NCBI GenBank assembly: GCA_938075155.1
Contig: CALJGL010000007.1
Coordinates: 62,001 to 126,000 of the forward strand
Reading direction: 5' to 3'
Source: UBA12191 sp009937185
Lineage (GTDB): Bacteria; Planctomycetota; UBA8108; UBA1146
DNA: 64,000 nucleotides
Positions 51,901 through 59,485 of this stretch are shown one piece after another; position 1 is the stretch's first letter, and every line of letters begins with the position of its first letter. The notes beneath the pieces were generated by a model that was given only the letters and a program-made list of their open reading frames with translations, was not told the DNA's origin and ran no database searches. The position numbers and the translations under genes were made by a program.

Positions 51901-53970
51901 TATCAACTGTCCATCAAAGGGAAACCAAAGTTCCCTCAACGTGAATATTTGCGCGTCGATATTCAAATTCCAGCTGGAGTTCACATCGACACGAACTCAA
52001 TAAAAGGCAACTTTTCATCACACGACATCCGTGGAAAACGTCTGAGCATTTGGTCTCCATTCTTAAACTCTCTGGATATCAACTTTTCCGTCATCGGAAC
52101 ATGTCCCGGAACCTACTTCATTCCACCTCCCATTATTCGCAGCGTCACAGAGCCTGGCAGAACTACGGTAGGAAAGGCTATGACACTGAAGGTCAGACTT
52201 CCAGAAGAGGAAGATACCGATGTTTACAAGGCCACTCCTGACGAGATATACGACATTGGAACACGTCACTGGCAAGCGGGTCGTTGGCGTGACGCTCGTT
52301 CTACTCTTCAAAAATTATGGGATGACCACTCCAGCGAATTGCGAAACAAGGTTGCTAAGAACGTTGCAAGAATATTAATGCTCGCAGCTGTAGAGGCGGG
52401 AGACAATTCCGCCATGGTTTCATACTTCGAGATTCTGAAAGAGAGCGATCCACAACTGAGCTTAAGTTTGGATAACTTTATTAGAATTGGAGAGGCATAC
52501 CGAACATTAGGAGAATCCGCTAGATCGTTACAAATTTTCATGGCTGTGATTGAAACAACCTTTTCACGTGACCTCAAAGTGAGTGACGTACTTGCAAACA
52601 ACGATCCAGGCCCAGCAATAAATCTTTTGATTCGCTTAACTATGGAGAACCCTCCTATACCAGTAGTCCTTGCGGCAGAACAAAAGTTAGCCGATATGGC
52701 TTTAAAGTTTGGCTCGCTGGATAACCCTTCCCAAAGAAAGAAGGGATTAGATATTGTTCAAATGGCTCTCTTGGGGAGAAACACCCTGGACCGATTCCTA
52801 GTCCTTTATGGAAACGACCCAACAGCGCCCGGTGCTGGATTGAATCTCGTTAGCGCTTTGATCGATCAGCGCAATTGGAAGTTGGCCACCAAGGTTGCTT
52901 CTGTTTTAGCGGAGAAATATACAGAACCTCGGTACTTTGATTCTTTCCGATACACAGGCGCGGTCGCACTATGGGCCATGGGAGATGACGAAAAAGCTCA
53001 AAACTTACTCGAAGAAATCGCAGAAGCAAAATATGCCACGCCATCCGGCGGAACTCGTCCAAGTGAAAACCGAGATCTCGCAACATTCATCATTGGTCAA
53101 ATTCATCATGCTGCAAATGACCCGGTCAATGCCGCTCGATACTATGAAAAAGTCAAAGACCTGTTTACTGATGCCCGAGAATCTTTGCGCCAGTTAAACG
53201 CACGTGAATTAGACTTGAATGAGATTTCAGAATTCCGTCCCGGCCAACCTGTAAAAATCGAACTGAGGTACCGCAACATCGATAGTGCGGAAGTTCTAGC
53301 CTACAAGGTCAACCTCATGACTCTTGCTCTAAGAGAACAAGACCTATCAAGAGTCACCGAGGTTAACCTCAGCGGAATCTCACCGACTCTCTCAAAAACA
53401 GTCTCACTAGGAGAACAGGGCGCTGCAGGAGGAACTCTTCACGCGAAACAATCCGTCGAAATCCCGATTGAAGATGTAGGTGCATATCTCATTATCGTGA
53501 GAGGTGGTGACGTTCATACATCTGGATTGATTCTCGTGAATCAAATGCAGATGGTCGTCAATAACGTTGATGAAGATCTACGTATTCAGATCGTTGATCC
53601 ACTCACAGATGAGTTGTTACCTGATGTTCAAATTCGCGTGCTGAGTTCCGCCAATAACGGTGTTATTTCCGGGACCTCTGATCGAAGAGGCTTGTTCTTT
53701 TCCGCGGGTAGCCAATGGGGTTCAACGGTAATAGCGAGGCGGGGCCAAGGCGATTATGCCTTTTTCCGCAGTAAGGTGAGAGACCCTCGACAGCCGGTCC
53801 CCGGTAAAAGAGAAAGTCAAAATGCTGCTCGTCAGCAACTTCAGATGAACGACTATCTCGATAATGTCATTCGATTTAATGGCAGTAACATTGACGCCCG
53901 AGATAGAGCCTGGCGTAGCCAAGTCGATAATGCGACAGACGGAATACAAATCTTCGAGGCGACAGACTGA
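45988..53970 (+). CDS. giant alpha-2-macroglobulin-like protein with TPR-beta modules at both ends
   Basis: A 2660-residue exported protein. The start at ATG 45988 has AAAGGAGG; a TTG at 46051 with AGGAG is an alternative that trims the long n-region of the signal peptide. The order is: signal peptide (about 28-48), TPR array (60-580), beta module (590-775), MG-type domains including ILMDKATYRPGDKIHWHA (about 795) and an MG2 domain (about 900), A2M domain (WRARVRGVTENDLFGEAKEEF, about 1400), toroid TED-like domain (about 1570-1840), second TPR array (2070-2400) and a second beta module (2410-2620). No CxEQ thioester motif is visible where it is expected. Bacterial A2Ms are thought to trap proteases in the periplasm; the thioester-less type would need a different mechanism. 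Confidence 0.9.
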   Translation: MPDPQRADHGLNYSGITTGVTLIRKIFLLGFFVLMHGAISLQPISLHAQSSSSEKPPIFILPGTPIPVELSEAFLSNESNVEQTLELLDRLEKENPESKTALQMYRAIFLKQKNRTTEALSILEEMDAADSGETWKYRVRFERADILIELGRFGEAQRIIESETKRLHSNERRKELALILIKVGDKLSEEPDPNQINPTPKSLDKAHQVYSQAADLLPPTEVLERAMSNMVRCSEEQNSRNLFSDCKRYLDNFDYKNAPWDEGNGENYVGKSLLSVLLAQTKSMPQREKRQSLNDLVQRIDSEIIDHPWLARFFANQSKNSVSKTRNECLRRIINTYSNSDLALTAMRRFVATATDHKDYWEIDFQIGNKLLQEQLTEDALQHWVGFLERVPNSLSKNPENLPAKAQYKIGRILWTLEKYDEAIVALKKYGADYPDGPDWAVAQDNIIQIESEFCERLYANKNFEECRASIDKFSQKYPIDHRTLPLLKLSAMSFSAQAEDLLTGLTIDQLTDSTTVIQLYDSCISELRKIHGKYPKSILGQEALFTIGNILEQNLLKPEEAVVAYRDCFGGVREFDARVRLEALTQVSIAVETKKLYRSSEAAVFHLDTRNIEFVTIDLFPIDLETYFRKYQSRKNIAQLDLDLIDPWKSFEIEVENYSRYRQCSQEIELPVEGSGTWAVVVSADRFRATTLVVRTDLDVIVQAGRKEVLIYAQDMLNDTPAEEVRILVATPGPDNQPVIREVVTGSDGSVLISYEDLVRDDDVRVMAIRNEDTAVTGLNLRRTVVATGLTPFGRILMDKATYRPGDKIHWHAAVREVEDGRWQNPAGQTGKMALFSPDGTMIFQEEFVYRSAGTTAGEFLLPPAAPFGDWKVQITSKGKTSHTQSFMVDETAPLAAQLKIETDKTVYVRGEKIVLTVDARTWYGEPLSGAIVNIEVPNSSDQFFKQITIDDNGQGSVTLDTKNTPQDQIFVTAILATEGLGKEISIPVRQRIWEISLDVPRLNGQYLRDESAPLQISTRDLSGSPIERDLEVRLVKRIRQQDRWAEKTISEFSLKTDSDGTGELRIPLKESGNLRIIAEGEDRLGNRISAEISLRVSDDEDSRGLIWLLEDSSIVSGETKSLRINLNGDSGPALLTILGNQLVEHRIVELNKGKNQLEFTADNSIREQATIRIARMDNNGLHTADAFFKIKRALKISVTRTPERNPLPGEEIELEIYTTDLLGNPVPAEIAMSVLDSAVDDLYPNWFPSLSQTGNFNHDPARLMSLSSSCEFNYAGITTEISQDILDEELREIELEAMGEVFDSLSIVEGIPNAEMEPSGRGASRRKTASFYAQKPDQDMGLELLGQAGGKFGFRRTRGGLGIESGNGNLEIQRENYLAYWSGSLQTGIDGKTSITIKVPERNTQWRARVRGVTENDLFGEAKEEFISKDVFIIESMIPKRAMEGDTISPRIRLFNDLGFESVAKLKISMPMKDGVEEIVKTFAFLPGIQEVILDPIPPLGPTPVVPYTISIEIGNLEFSQQGSISVNRRGLESIVSENILIDSGSIVRSLKLPGADSAQDRNLSITLGSALDSNLVYLASGTSSFIEPRRSHDNSTTAAQLLGLSELLARISNSSLQSESGLIESIRNKVRGLVSELVMNQFREGGWAWAKSNSKNSRLISNEVTAEVLEALTVAQKSGFIVPSSVFSKAIPYLEAQFRSTNQGQQDLKSVFLSALVACDAGDFGSVNRLHRNRDQLTNYGLAALARSLSRLDKAAMARDVSQSLLNRRNEDGSWNAQPKSNSHSSLCRDSRYITAICLYSLAVSNTSSTDLEASAKWIQNKLPMYLDRASSASIAALAQYQGESSPADKNCEVIIFVNGESTGSLQLSGDQSQQAVNFYLGDGPSAIDVQLKVSGDLGSHALIELTGKNSDYPNIEDEYFGIQRVDYLSMSPRMDGIQLDSGFDLLKKSNTLWKNQARNISIGEQAEYQLSIKGKPKFPQREYLRVDIQIPAGVHIDTNSIKGNFSSHDIRGKRLSIWSPFLNSLDINFSVIGTCPGTYFIPPPIIRSVTEPGRTTVGKAMTLKVRLPEEEDTDVYKATPDEIYDIGTRHWQAGRWRDARSTLQKLWDDHSSELRNKVAKNVARILMLAAVEAGDNSAMVSYFEILKESDPQLSLSLDNFIRIGEAYRTLGESARSLQIFMAVIETTFSRDLKVSDVLANNDPGPAINLLIRLTMENPPIPVVLAAEQKLADMALKFGSLDNPSQRKKGLDIVQMALLGRNTLDRFLVLYGNDPTAPGAGLNLVSALIDQRNWKLATKVASVLAEKYTEPRYFDSFRYTGAVALWAMGDDEKAQNLLEEIAEAKYATPSGGTRPSENRDLATFIIGQIHHAANDPVNAARYYEKVKDLFTDARESLRQLNARELDLNEISEFRPGQPVKIELRYRNIDSAEVLAYKVNLMTLALREQDLSRVTEVNLSGISPTLSKTVSLGEQGAAGGTLHAKQSVEIPIEDVGAYLIIVRGGDVHTSGLILVNQMQMVVNNVDEDLRIQIVDPLTDELLPDVQIRVLSSANNGVISGTSDRRGLFFSAGSQWGSTVIARRGQGDYAFFRSKVRDPRQPVPGKRESQNAARQQLQMNDYLDNVIRFNGSNIDARDRAWRSQVDNATDGIQIFEATD

Positions 53971-53971
53971 T

Positions 53972-54412
53972 CTATTTCAAGATATATTCCAGTGCGTCCA
54001 GAACCTGATCGGGATGATCGACAGTCACCTGGGCGCGCTGGGAAATCTCTTTGAGCGCATGATGAAGTTTGGGGTCTCGCACCAAAATCAACGGCTTATC
54101 GAGAGCGATGGCGATCCCCGCGTCCATTGCGGCATTCCATTGTCGGTACTCTTCTCCGAACTGAGCAACAACGACGTCGCTTTTCTGCATCAATACCCGA
54201 GTTCTTAAATTATTAAACTGGGATGCGAGTTCGTCTTTCCAACGTGCTTTGGATTCCTCACCTAAAACATTGACTCCGATGGCATCGGAAAGAGGATGAT
54301 CATCCTGAGGGCAGACAAAATTGACATCGACTCCTCGTTCAGAGGCTTGTTCGATTAATCGCCCGCGCCAGTCATCATGAATTTGACCAGCAAGATATAC
54401 GGTTAAGCTCAA
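53972..54412 (-). CDS. ytoQ: YtoQ-family protein
   Basis: A 146-residue protein matching the YtoQ family (about 148 residues in Bacillus): MSLTVYLAGQIHDDWRGRLIEQ, FVCPQDDHPLSDAIG, and VVAQFGEEYRQWNAAMDAGIAIALDKPLILV. The fold resembles nucleoside 2-deoxyribosyltransferases, but the function of YtoQ is not known. It is the last gene of the minus-strand moxR cluster, 27 bases after the BatA-like gene, and its 3' end nearly touches that of the A2M gene (one base between the stops). Confidence 0.88.
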   Translation of the reverse strand: MSLTVYLAGQIHDDWRGRLIEQASERGVDVNFVCPQDDHPLSDAIGVNVLGEESKARWKDELASQFNNLRTRVLMQKSDVVVAQFGEEYRQWNAAMDAGIAIALDKPLILVRDPKLHHALKEISQRAQVTVDHPDQVLDALEYILK

Positions 54413-54439
54413 TTTTCCTCCAACAGCAAATCAGTATTC

Positions 54440-56419
54440 TTAACGGCGATGGAATACCGCCCACTCTCCCAATAAACAAATCAGTCCCAATGCGAGTAGG
54501 ATTCTCCAATACTCACGGCGAGACTCACCCCAGCCACTTATAGAGGAATCAACTTCAGCCCCCCCCAAATCGAGATCTGGCCTGGGTTCGATTCTACTTT
54601 CCTCCAAAGACAACAGATTCAACGGGACATACATGTTGAATTGAAAATCATTGCTGTCTTCATCCTCTGCGGAATCTTTGCGCTGAGAAAATCCATGGAA
54701 ATGATGAACACCCAGTTCGTCCACCAATCGAAGTCGTGTAAATCCTGCGTCTTCCAATGACAAGTCCGTTATTTTTCCACTGGGCCATTTATGGTCAAGA
54801 CGATCTATTCCAACACCCGGCTCTATCTCGAGAAGATCTCCCGATCGAAGCCCACTATTGATTCCATTGTTCAATCGCCCCAGATCGCGCAATGCTGCAT
54901 CTACAAAAAATGGAAATGAAGGCGACAAAGGCCAACTCGACTCAAAAATATCGAATGAGACCACTAGCCCCCGAAGGTTCTTCGAAGAAAACCTTGAGAT
55001 AATAGATCCTTCTCTGCACTCGACGAGGCCTGACGTACCGGGCCTTTTTGGTAGAGGAAAGGTTTTCAAGATTCGTCCATCGAGGGGCGCTAATGATGAA
55101 AAACGCAGAACCGGGTCTTCTTTTTCCCAGCTGACGAGACGTGGCGCTTCGACTAACGAAGGCTCTTCATTCCAAAACTGTTTCGGAACCGCATTGAAGA
55201 TTAAATGACCCAACCCAGTGGGGAGTTCTTCTGGAACTTCTCCATCCCAGACAGCGACATCAAACTCAGAAGCTAAAGTTTCTGGATCGACTTCGTCATA
55301 TTCGATTTGGAAAAGTTCCACACTCTCTATGACCAACAATGCATTTTCGAGTAGTAAATTTGGGCTACCCACCTGAACAACGCGTAGTTTTCGCATGTTT
55401 TCCAGTACCAACCATGCTCTGTCATCAAGAGCGAGTGCGTCAGATTTGGTAGGAATCCATCGCGCTTCTAACTGAAGAGAAGGTCCCGAAATTGTTTCAA
55501 AAGAAAGAACCCAACTTTCTTTTCCCTCAAGAATCTTCGGTTCTGTTTCTTCAAGAACTTCCCCATCCCCGAGCAAACGTAAAACGCCTTCTAGAGGATC
55601 GTCTCCCGTATTTTTCAACTCCAATAGAACTTTTAAATCACCTTCTTCAGTGAACTCTCTTCGAGCAGCAAATGCTATGATTCCGACATTGGATGAGGAA
55701 AAACCAACGCTATCAACAATGACTGGAACCTCTATGGAATCACCTTTCCATTCGGGCACGACTCCATCCGATATCAAAAATATTCGAGCGTCGGGCTGAT
55801 TCGATAAGAGCTCTTCAGAGCCATCGCTTCTGCCTGCTCCATCACTTCCTGCCCCAGCAGTGGGAATCAACTCGTCTTGGCGCACAACAGACAATGCCAA
55901 CTCCAAAGCGTCTTCGAAATTTGTAACTCCAGAACCGGGCATGACTTCATTGACCACACGAGTGAGCAAAGAACCATCTGTCGTCACTGGAGTCAAAACT
56001 TCAGCGTTCTCTCCAAATGAAATTAGGACGGCTCTTTCGCCATCAACTTCTTTAATTCGATCGAGTGCTTTTTCCTTCGCGATTTCAAATCGAGTTCGTC
56101 CATCTTCTTCAAGACTGCTCATACTTGCAGAACGGTCCAACATGATCACATTGAGCCTTGATGCGTAAATGAGAGAACCCGATTCGGGCCTGAGGAGTCC
56201 GAGAATCAAGAACAACAAACAAAGCAGCTGAAAAAACAGAAGAAGGTTTTTTATCAATCGCTGAAATGGAGATTTTACTCTCTGATCTTCCAAAGCTTTT
56301 TTCCAGAGCAGAACGCTGGAGACTTCCGATTTCCGTCTCCGAATTTTCAAGAACCACATCAGCAACAAGAGTGGAATGAGAATCGCCCAACCCATGAATT
56401 GTGGTGCAGCAATATTCAT
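54440..56419 (-). CDS. BatA-like membrane protein with von Willebrand factor A domain
   Basis: Starting at ATG 56419 (ATGA overlap with the DUF58 stop; ATG 56428 is possible), this is a 659-residue protein. Two N-terminal transmembrane helices (about 9-25 and 58-77) have the BatA N-terminal fold (RRRKSEVSSVLLW). A VWA domain follows with its MIDAS motif DRSASMS near residue 95, then a large extracytoplasmic region and a last transmembrane helix (ILLALGLICLLGEWAVF). VWA/MoxR/DUF58 clusters are proposed to act as metal-dependent chaperone or cofactor-insertion systems; the exact role is unknown. Confidence 0.9.
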   Translation of the reverse strand: MNIAAPQFMGWAILIPLLLLMWFLKIRRRKSEVSSVLLWKKALEDQRVKSPFQRLIKNLLLFFQLLCLLFLILGLLRPESGSLIYASRLNVIMLDRSASMSSLEEDGRTRFEIAKEKALDRIKEVDGERAVLISFGENAEVLTPVTTDGSLLTRVVNEVMPGSGVTNFEDALELALSVVRQDELIPTAGAGSDGAGRSDGSEELLSNQPDARIFLISDGVVPEWKGDSIEVPVIVDSVGFSSSNVGIIAFAARREFTEEGDLKVLLELKNTGDDPLEGVLRLLGDGEVLEETEPKILEGKESWVLSFETISGPSLQLEARWIPTKSDALALDDRAWLVLENMRKLRVVQVGSPNLLLENALLVIESVELFQIEYDEVDPETLASEFDVAVWDGEVPEELPTGLGHLIFNAVPKQFWNEEPSLVEAPRLVSWEKEDPVLRFSSLAPLDGRILKTFPLPKRPGTSGLVECREGSIISRFSSKNLRGLVVSFDIFESSWPLSPSFPFFVDAALRDLGRLNNGINSGLRSGDLLEIEPGVGIDRLDHKWPSGKITDLSLEDAGFTRLRLVDELGVHHFHGFSQRKDSAEDEDSNDFQFNMYVPLNLLSLEESRIEPRPDLDLGGAEVDSSISGWGESRREYWRILLALGLICLLGEWAVFHRR

Positions 56420-57315
56420 GACAACCATCTTTTTTGACGAAGAACATCAAGAACCACCTGATCAAAGGGTACTGATGTACTCACTTCAACTGGTTGGATT
56501 TTATATCTGCGACAATGATCTCGAATCTCTTCTCGAAATTGAGACAAAGCACTTTGATAGGCTTTCAACACAGAGGTGGTCATCGTGACATCGACATGCT
56601 CTTGACGTTCTGAATCGACTAGACGGAGATCTCCTTGCAGATCAGGTTGAGCTTCAGATTGGGAAAGTAGATGAATTAACCAACTTTCACCTCTCACTCC
56701 TGGAATTTGTCGGAATGCTGATTCCACACCTTCAGGATCCATCAGATCAGATATCAAAATCTGTATCGCTCCTGCAGGACATGTTGCCGCATGAGCTCGT
56801 AAAGATTTATCCAGAGAAGTTCCAGACTCCGGTTCTAGTTTTTCGAGCACGTCTACGAGTTTCAGAATCGATCGTGATCCCCTCAGTGGCGGGACTGGTA
56901 TCCGAAGTTGTTCATCGAAAACTCTGAGATACACTCTATCACCAGAAGACAATGCAATAGCACCGAGTGCTGCTGTGACCTGACGTGCATGCCTCCATTT
57001 ATCAGGTTCACCTGAACTCATCGAGGCAGACGCGTCGAGAATCAAGAAGACGCTTCGCTCTTCTTCTTCTTCAAATAATTTGATGAACAACTTTTCTAAA
57101 CGACCGAAGATGTTCCAGTCCAGATGGCGAAGATCGTCGCCGGGAATATAATCTCTGTGATCAGCGAACTCAGTCGACATTCCACGTCGCTTCGATCGCT
57201 TTTCTCCACGAACCTTCCCTTGTAGCACGTTGCGGGAAACCAGAACCAGTTTGGCACACCTCGCGAGGAAGTCCTCGTCTAGCAACGGTGCCGCACTAGG
57301 TTCAGAGTTACTCAT
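56416..57315 (-). CDS. DUF58 domain protein
   Basis: A 299-residue DUF58 protein with the diagnostic RGMSTEFADHRDYIPGDDLRHLDWNIFGR segment and a VWA-like LILDASASMSSG motif. It starts exactly in the moxR stop (TAATG) and its own stop overlaps the BatA-like start (ATGA), so moxR, DUF58 and BatA-like are translationally linked. In such operons DUF58 proteins are assumed to be recruited by the MoxR ATPase. No membrane segment is seen. Confidence 0.92.
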   Translation of the reverse strand: MSNSEPSAAPLLDEDFLARCAKLVLVSRNVLQGKVRGEKRSKRRGMSTEFADHRDYIPGDDLRHLDWNIFGRLEKLFIKLFEEEEERSVFLILDASASMSSGEPDKWRHARQVTAALGAIALSSGDRVYLRVFDEQLRIPVPPLRGSRSILKLVDVLEKLEPESGTSLDKSLRAHAATCPAGAIQILISDLMDPEGVESAFRQIPGVRGESWLIHLLSQSEAQPDLQGDLRLVDSERQEHVDVTMTTSVLKAYQSALSQFREEIRDHCRRYKIQPVEVSTSVPFDQVVLDVLRQKRWLS

Positions 57316-58337
57316 TATTTATCCAGTCCAGAGTTATCCAGCCCAGACTCAAGCAATTCGGGTGTGGATTCCAAAATGTCAGTCACGATATTGTCGACAG
57401 AAATCCCTTCGGCTTCACCCTCAAAGCCCAACAGTATTCGATGTCGTAAGGCAGCAGGGGCAGTTTTCCGAATGTCGTCAAATCCCAAATGTAATCTTCC
57501 AGCAAGACCGGCTCTCACTTTTGCTCCGAGTAGTATCGATTGAACACCTCTCGGACTTGCTCCAAATCGTACCCATCTCTTCACCTGTTCTGTCGCCATG
57601 GGAGAACCCGGGTGTGTGGCAAGAAGTAATCTCACTGCATAATCCTGAACATGAGGAGCGGCCTCAATCATACGAATCATACTCCTGTGTTTCAGGATTT
57701 CTGCACCCGTAAGAACAGACTTGACCTCGTGCGACTTGGACCCCGTCGTTCTGACGAGAACCTCGTTCAGTTCTTCACGTTTTGGAAATGGCACTTGGAT
57801 TTTGAACAAAAATCGATCCAGCTGAGCCTCTGGAAGAGGATATGTTCCATCCATCTCGAGAGGATTTTGGGTGGCCAATACAATGAAGGGTTGCTCCAGC
57901 TTGTGGGTTTCCCCACCAGCCGTCACTTCGCTTTCTTGCATCGCCTCCAACAAGGCTGATTGAGTTTTGGGTGTTGCCCGGTTCACTTCGTCTGCCAATA
58001 CAATTTGGGCGAAGATGGGACCCGGTTGAAATTCGAAAGACTTACGTCCTTTTTCGTCTTCCACCACGATTCGTGTTCCGGTGATATCTGCAGGCATCAA
58101 ATCGGGAGTGAACTGGATTCGAGAATAATCGAGATCGAGACAATCGCTCAAAGTTCGAACAAGAAGCGTTTTACCGAGTCCTGGAACTCCCTCAAGCAAG
58201 CAATGCCCACCTGAAAATAGTGATATCAGAACCGTTTCCACGACTTCGTCTTGGCCGACAAGAATCTTGCCCACTTCCTCCCGAACCTTTTTGAAGTCCG
58301 ATTGCAGTGTCACAAGGTCTTTTTTTAGATCTGACAT
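57315..58337 (-). CDS. moxR: MoxR-family AAA+ ATPase
   Basis: A 340-residue MoxR ATPase with Walker A GVPGLGKT (about 50-57), Walker B and sensor segments IVLADEVNRATPKTQSALLEAMQE and FIVLATQNPLEMDGTYPLPEAQLDRFLFK, and a C-terminal lid. It probably works on the VWA and DUF58 products encoded just downstream as a chaperone-like remodeller. It is the first gene of the minus-strand cluster and diverges from the lipoprotein gene across a 162-base region with no obvious promoter boxes. Confidence 0.95.
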   Translation of the reverse strand: MSDLKKDLVTLQSDFKKVREEVGKILVGQDEVVETVLISLFSGGHCLLEGVPGLGKTLLVRTLSDCLDLDYSRIQFTPDLMPADITGTRIVVEDEKGRKSFEFQPGPIFAQIVLADEVNRATPKTQSALLEAMQESEVTAGGETHKLEQPFIVLATQNPLEMDGTYPLPEAQLDRFLFKIQVPFPKREELNEVLVRTTGSKSHEVKSVLTGAEILKHRSMIRMIEAAPHVQDYAVRLLLATHPGSPMATEQVKRWVRFGASPRGVQSILLGAKVRAGLAGRLHLGFDDIRKTAPAALRHRILLGFEGEAEGISVDNIVTDILESTPELLESGLDNSGLDK

Positions 58338-58499
58338 CTGTACCCCATCTCAGCTTTTAAGCATCTCCGAAGTCACTCTTAAGAGCAAGTTAACCGTTTT
58401 CGTATTGATCATTAAATTCCTGTGAGAGGACTGGTTCTGTGGGCTCTGCTTCGTGATACACTCCCGGTCTGGCCTAATTTGGATTGAAGAGGAAAGCCG

Positions 58500-59471
58500 A
58501 TGTACCCAAAGATCTGTCTCCTGATGTTAATAGCCATCACTCTTGTGTCTGGCTGTGGTACGAGTCCACGCGCTCGATCCGAAAAAGTAAATAATCCTGT
58601 ACAAGATCCTCTTAAAAATTCTCCTCAAGTAGAACCCCCTATTGTGGCAGGTGACATCATTCCCGCCATTCCCGATGGTGCTCAAAGTGATACGGCTCCC
58701 GTGACAGCAGACGTCCAAGCTGTAAACCTGGCTCCAATCGCTTTGTCCGAAAAAGATTCCATGACCTCCGTGAGCCTTGACACTACAAACTTGGAGACTC
58801 TCGTCCTCATGTGTGGCTCAGGCCCTTTGTTGATCGAACGCGACTCCAACACCCAGACAATTTCCTTTACTGCAGAAGTCGTGAGCAAGGCAAGTGGACT
58901 GGATCGAGCTCGTGAATTGGCCTCAGCTGTCAGTATCGCCATCGACGATACTGCCAAAGGAAGATACCGGGTTCGTCTGATTGAACCGCAACTCGTCGAT
59001 CTAGAAACATGCGACGTCAAGATGACTGTGACATTGCCTGTAGACGAAAACCTTGATTTCGACTTAGACATCCAAGACAGCGACGGCTCGATTGTTGTCG
59101 ACGGATTTCGCGGTAACCTTTCCATCACAAGTATCAAAGGCTCAATTCAAGTTCTCCAATCCCATGGCAAGGTTGATATCTCTTCTGGAGATGGAACCTG
59201 TGAAGTTGTCGGACTGGAAGGCTCCCTGAAAATCAGAGATGGAAACAAAGATTGCCACGTGAGCGAGATTACAGGTGACGTAGAAATTTGGGGACGTGAA
59301 GGGTCTCTGGAAGTGCGCTACATCACTGGAAATGTGTTCCTCATCGATGGCCGCGATGGCGCCGTGATTCAAAGTATCGAAGGCGATGTTACCCTTTATG
59401 GCTTTGACCCTTCTCAGTGCAATGTAGAGGGTGTCTCCGGATCAGTCATCTATAAGACGGGCGCCCCCTAG
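58500..59471 (+). CDS. DUF4097-like lipoprotein
   Basis: A 323-residue lipoprotein with lipobox LVSGC (Cys19) and an AGAGGAAAG Shine-Dalgarno. A Pro/Ala-rich linker leads to a C-terminal repeat domain of short beta-strand coils: LSITSIKGSIQVLQSHGKV, CEVVGLEGSLKIRDGNKD and VSEITGDVEIWGREGSLEV. These resemble the parallel-coil DUF4097 adhesin-like domain. It is probably anchored in a membrane facing the periplasm. It is followed after 14 bases by eboE, but there is no known functional link. Confidence 0.8.
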   Translation: MYPKICLLMLIAITLVSGCGTSPRARSEKVNNPVQDPLKNSPQVEPPIVAGDIIPAIPDGAQSDTAPVTADVQAVNLAPIALSEKDSMTSVSLDTTNLETLVLMCGSGPLLIERDSNTQTISFTAEVVSKASGLDRARELASAVSIAIDDTAKGRYRVRLIEPQLVDLETCDVKMTVTLPVDENLDFDLDIQDSDGSIVVDGFRGNLSITSIKGSIQVLQSHGKVDISSGDGTCEVVGLEGSLKIRDGNKDCHVSEITGDVEIWGREGSLEVRYITGNVFLIDGRDGAVIQSIEGDVTLYGFDPSQCNVEGVSGSVIYKTGAP

Positions 59472-59485
59472 GGCACTTCGGTCAC

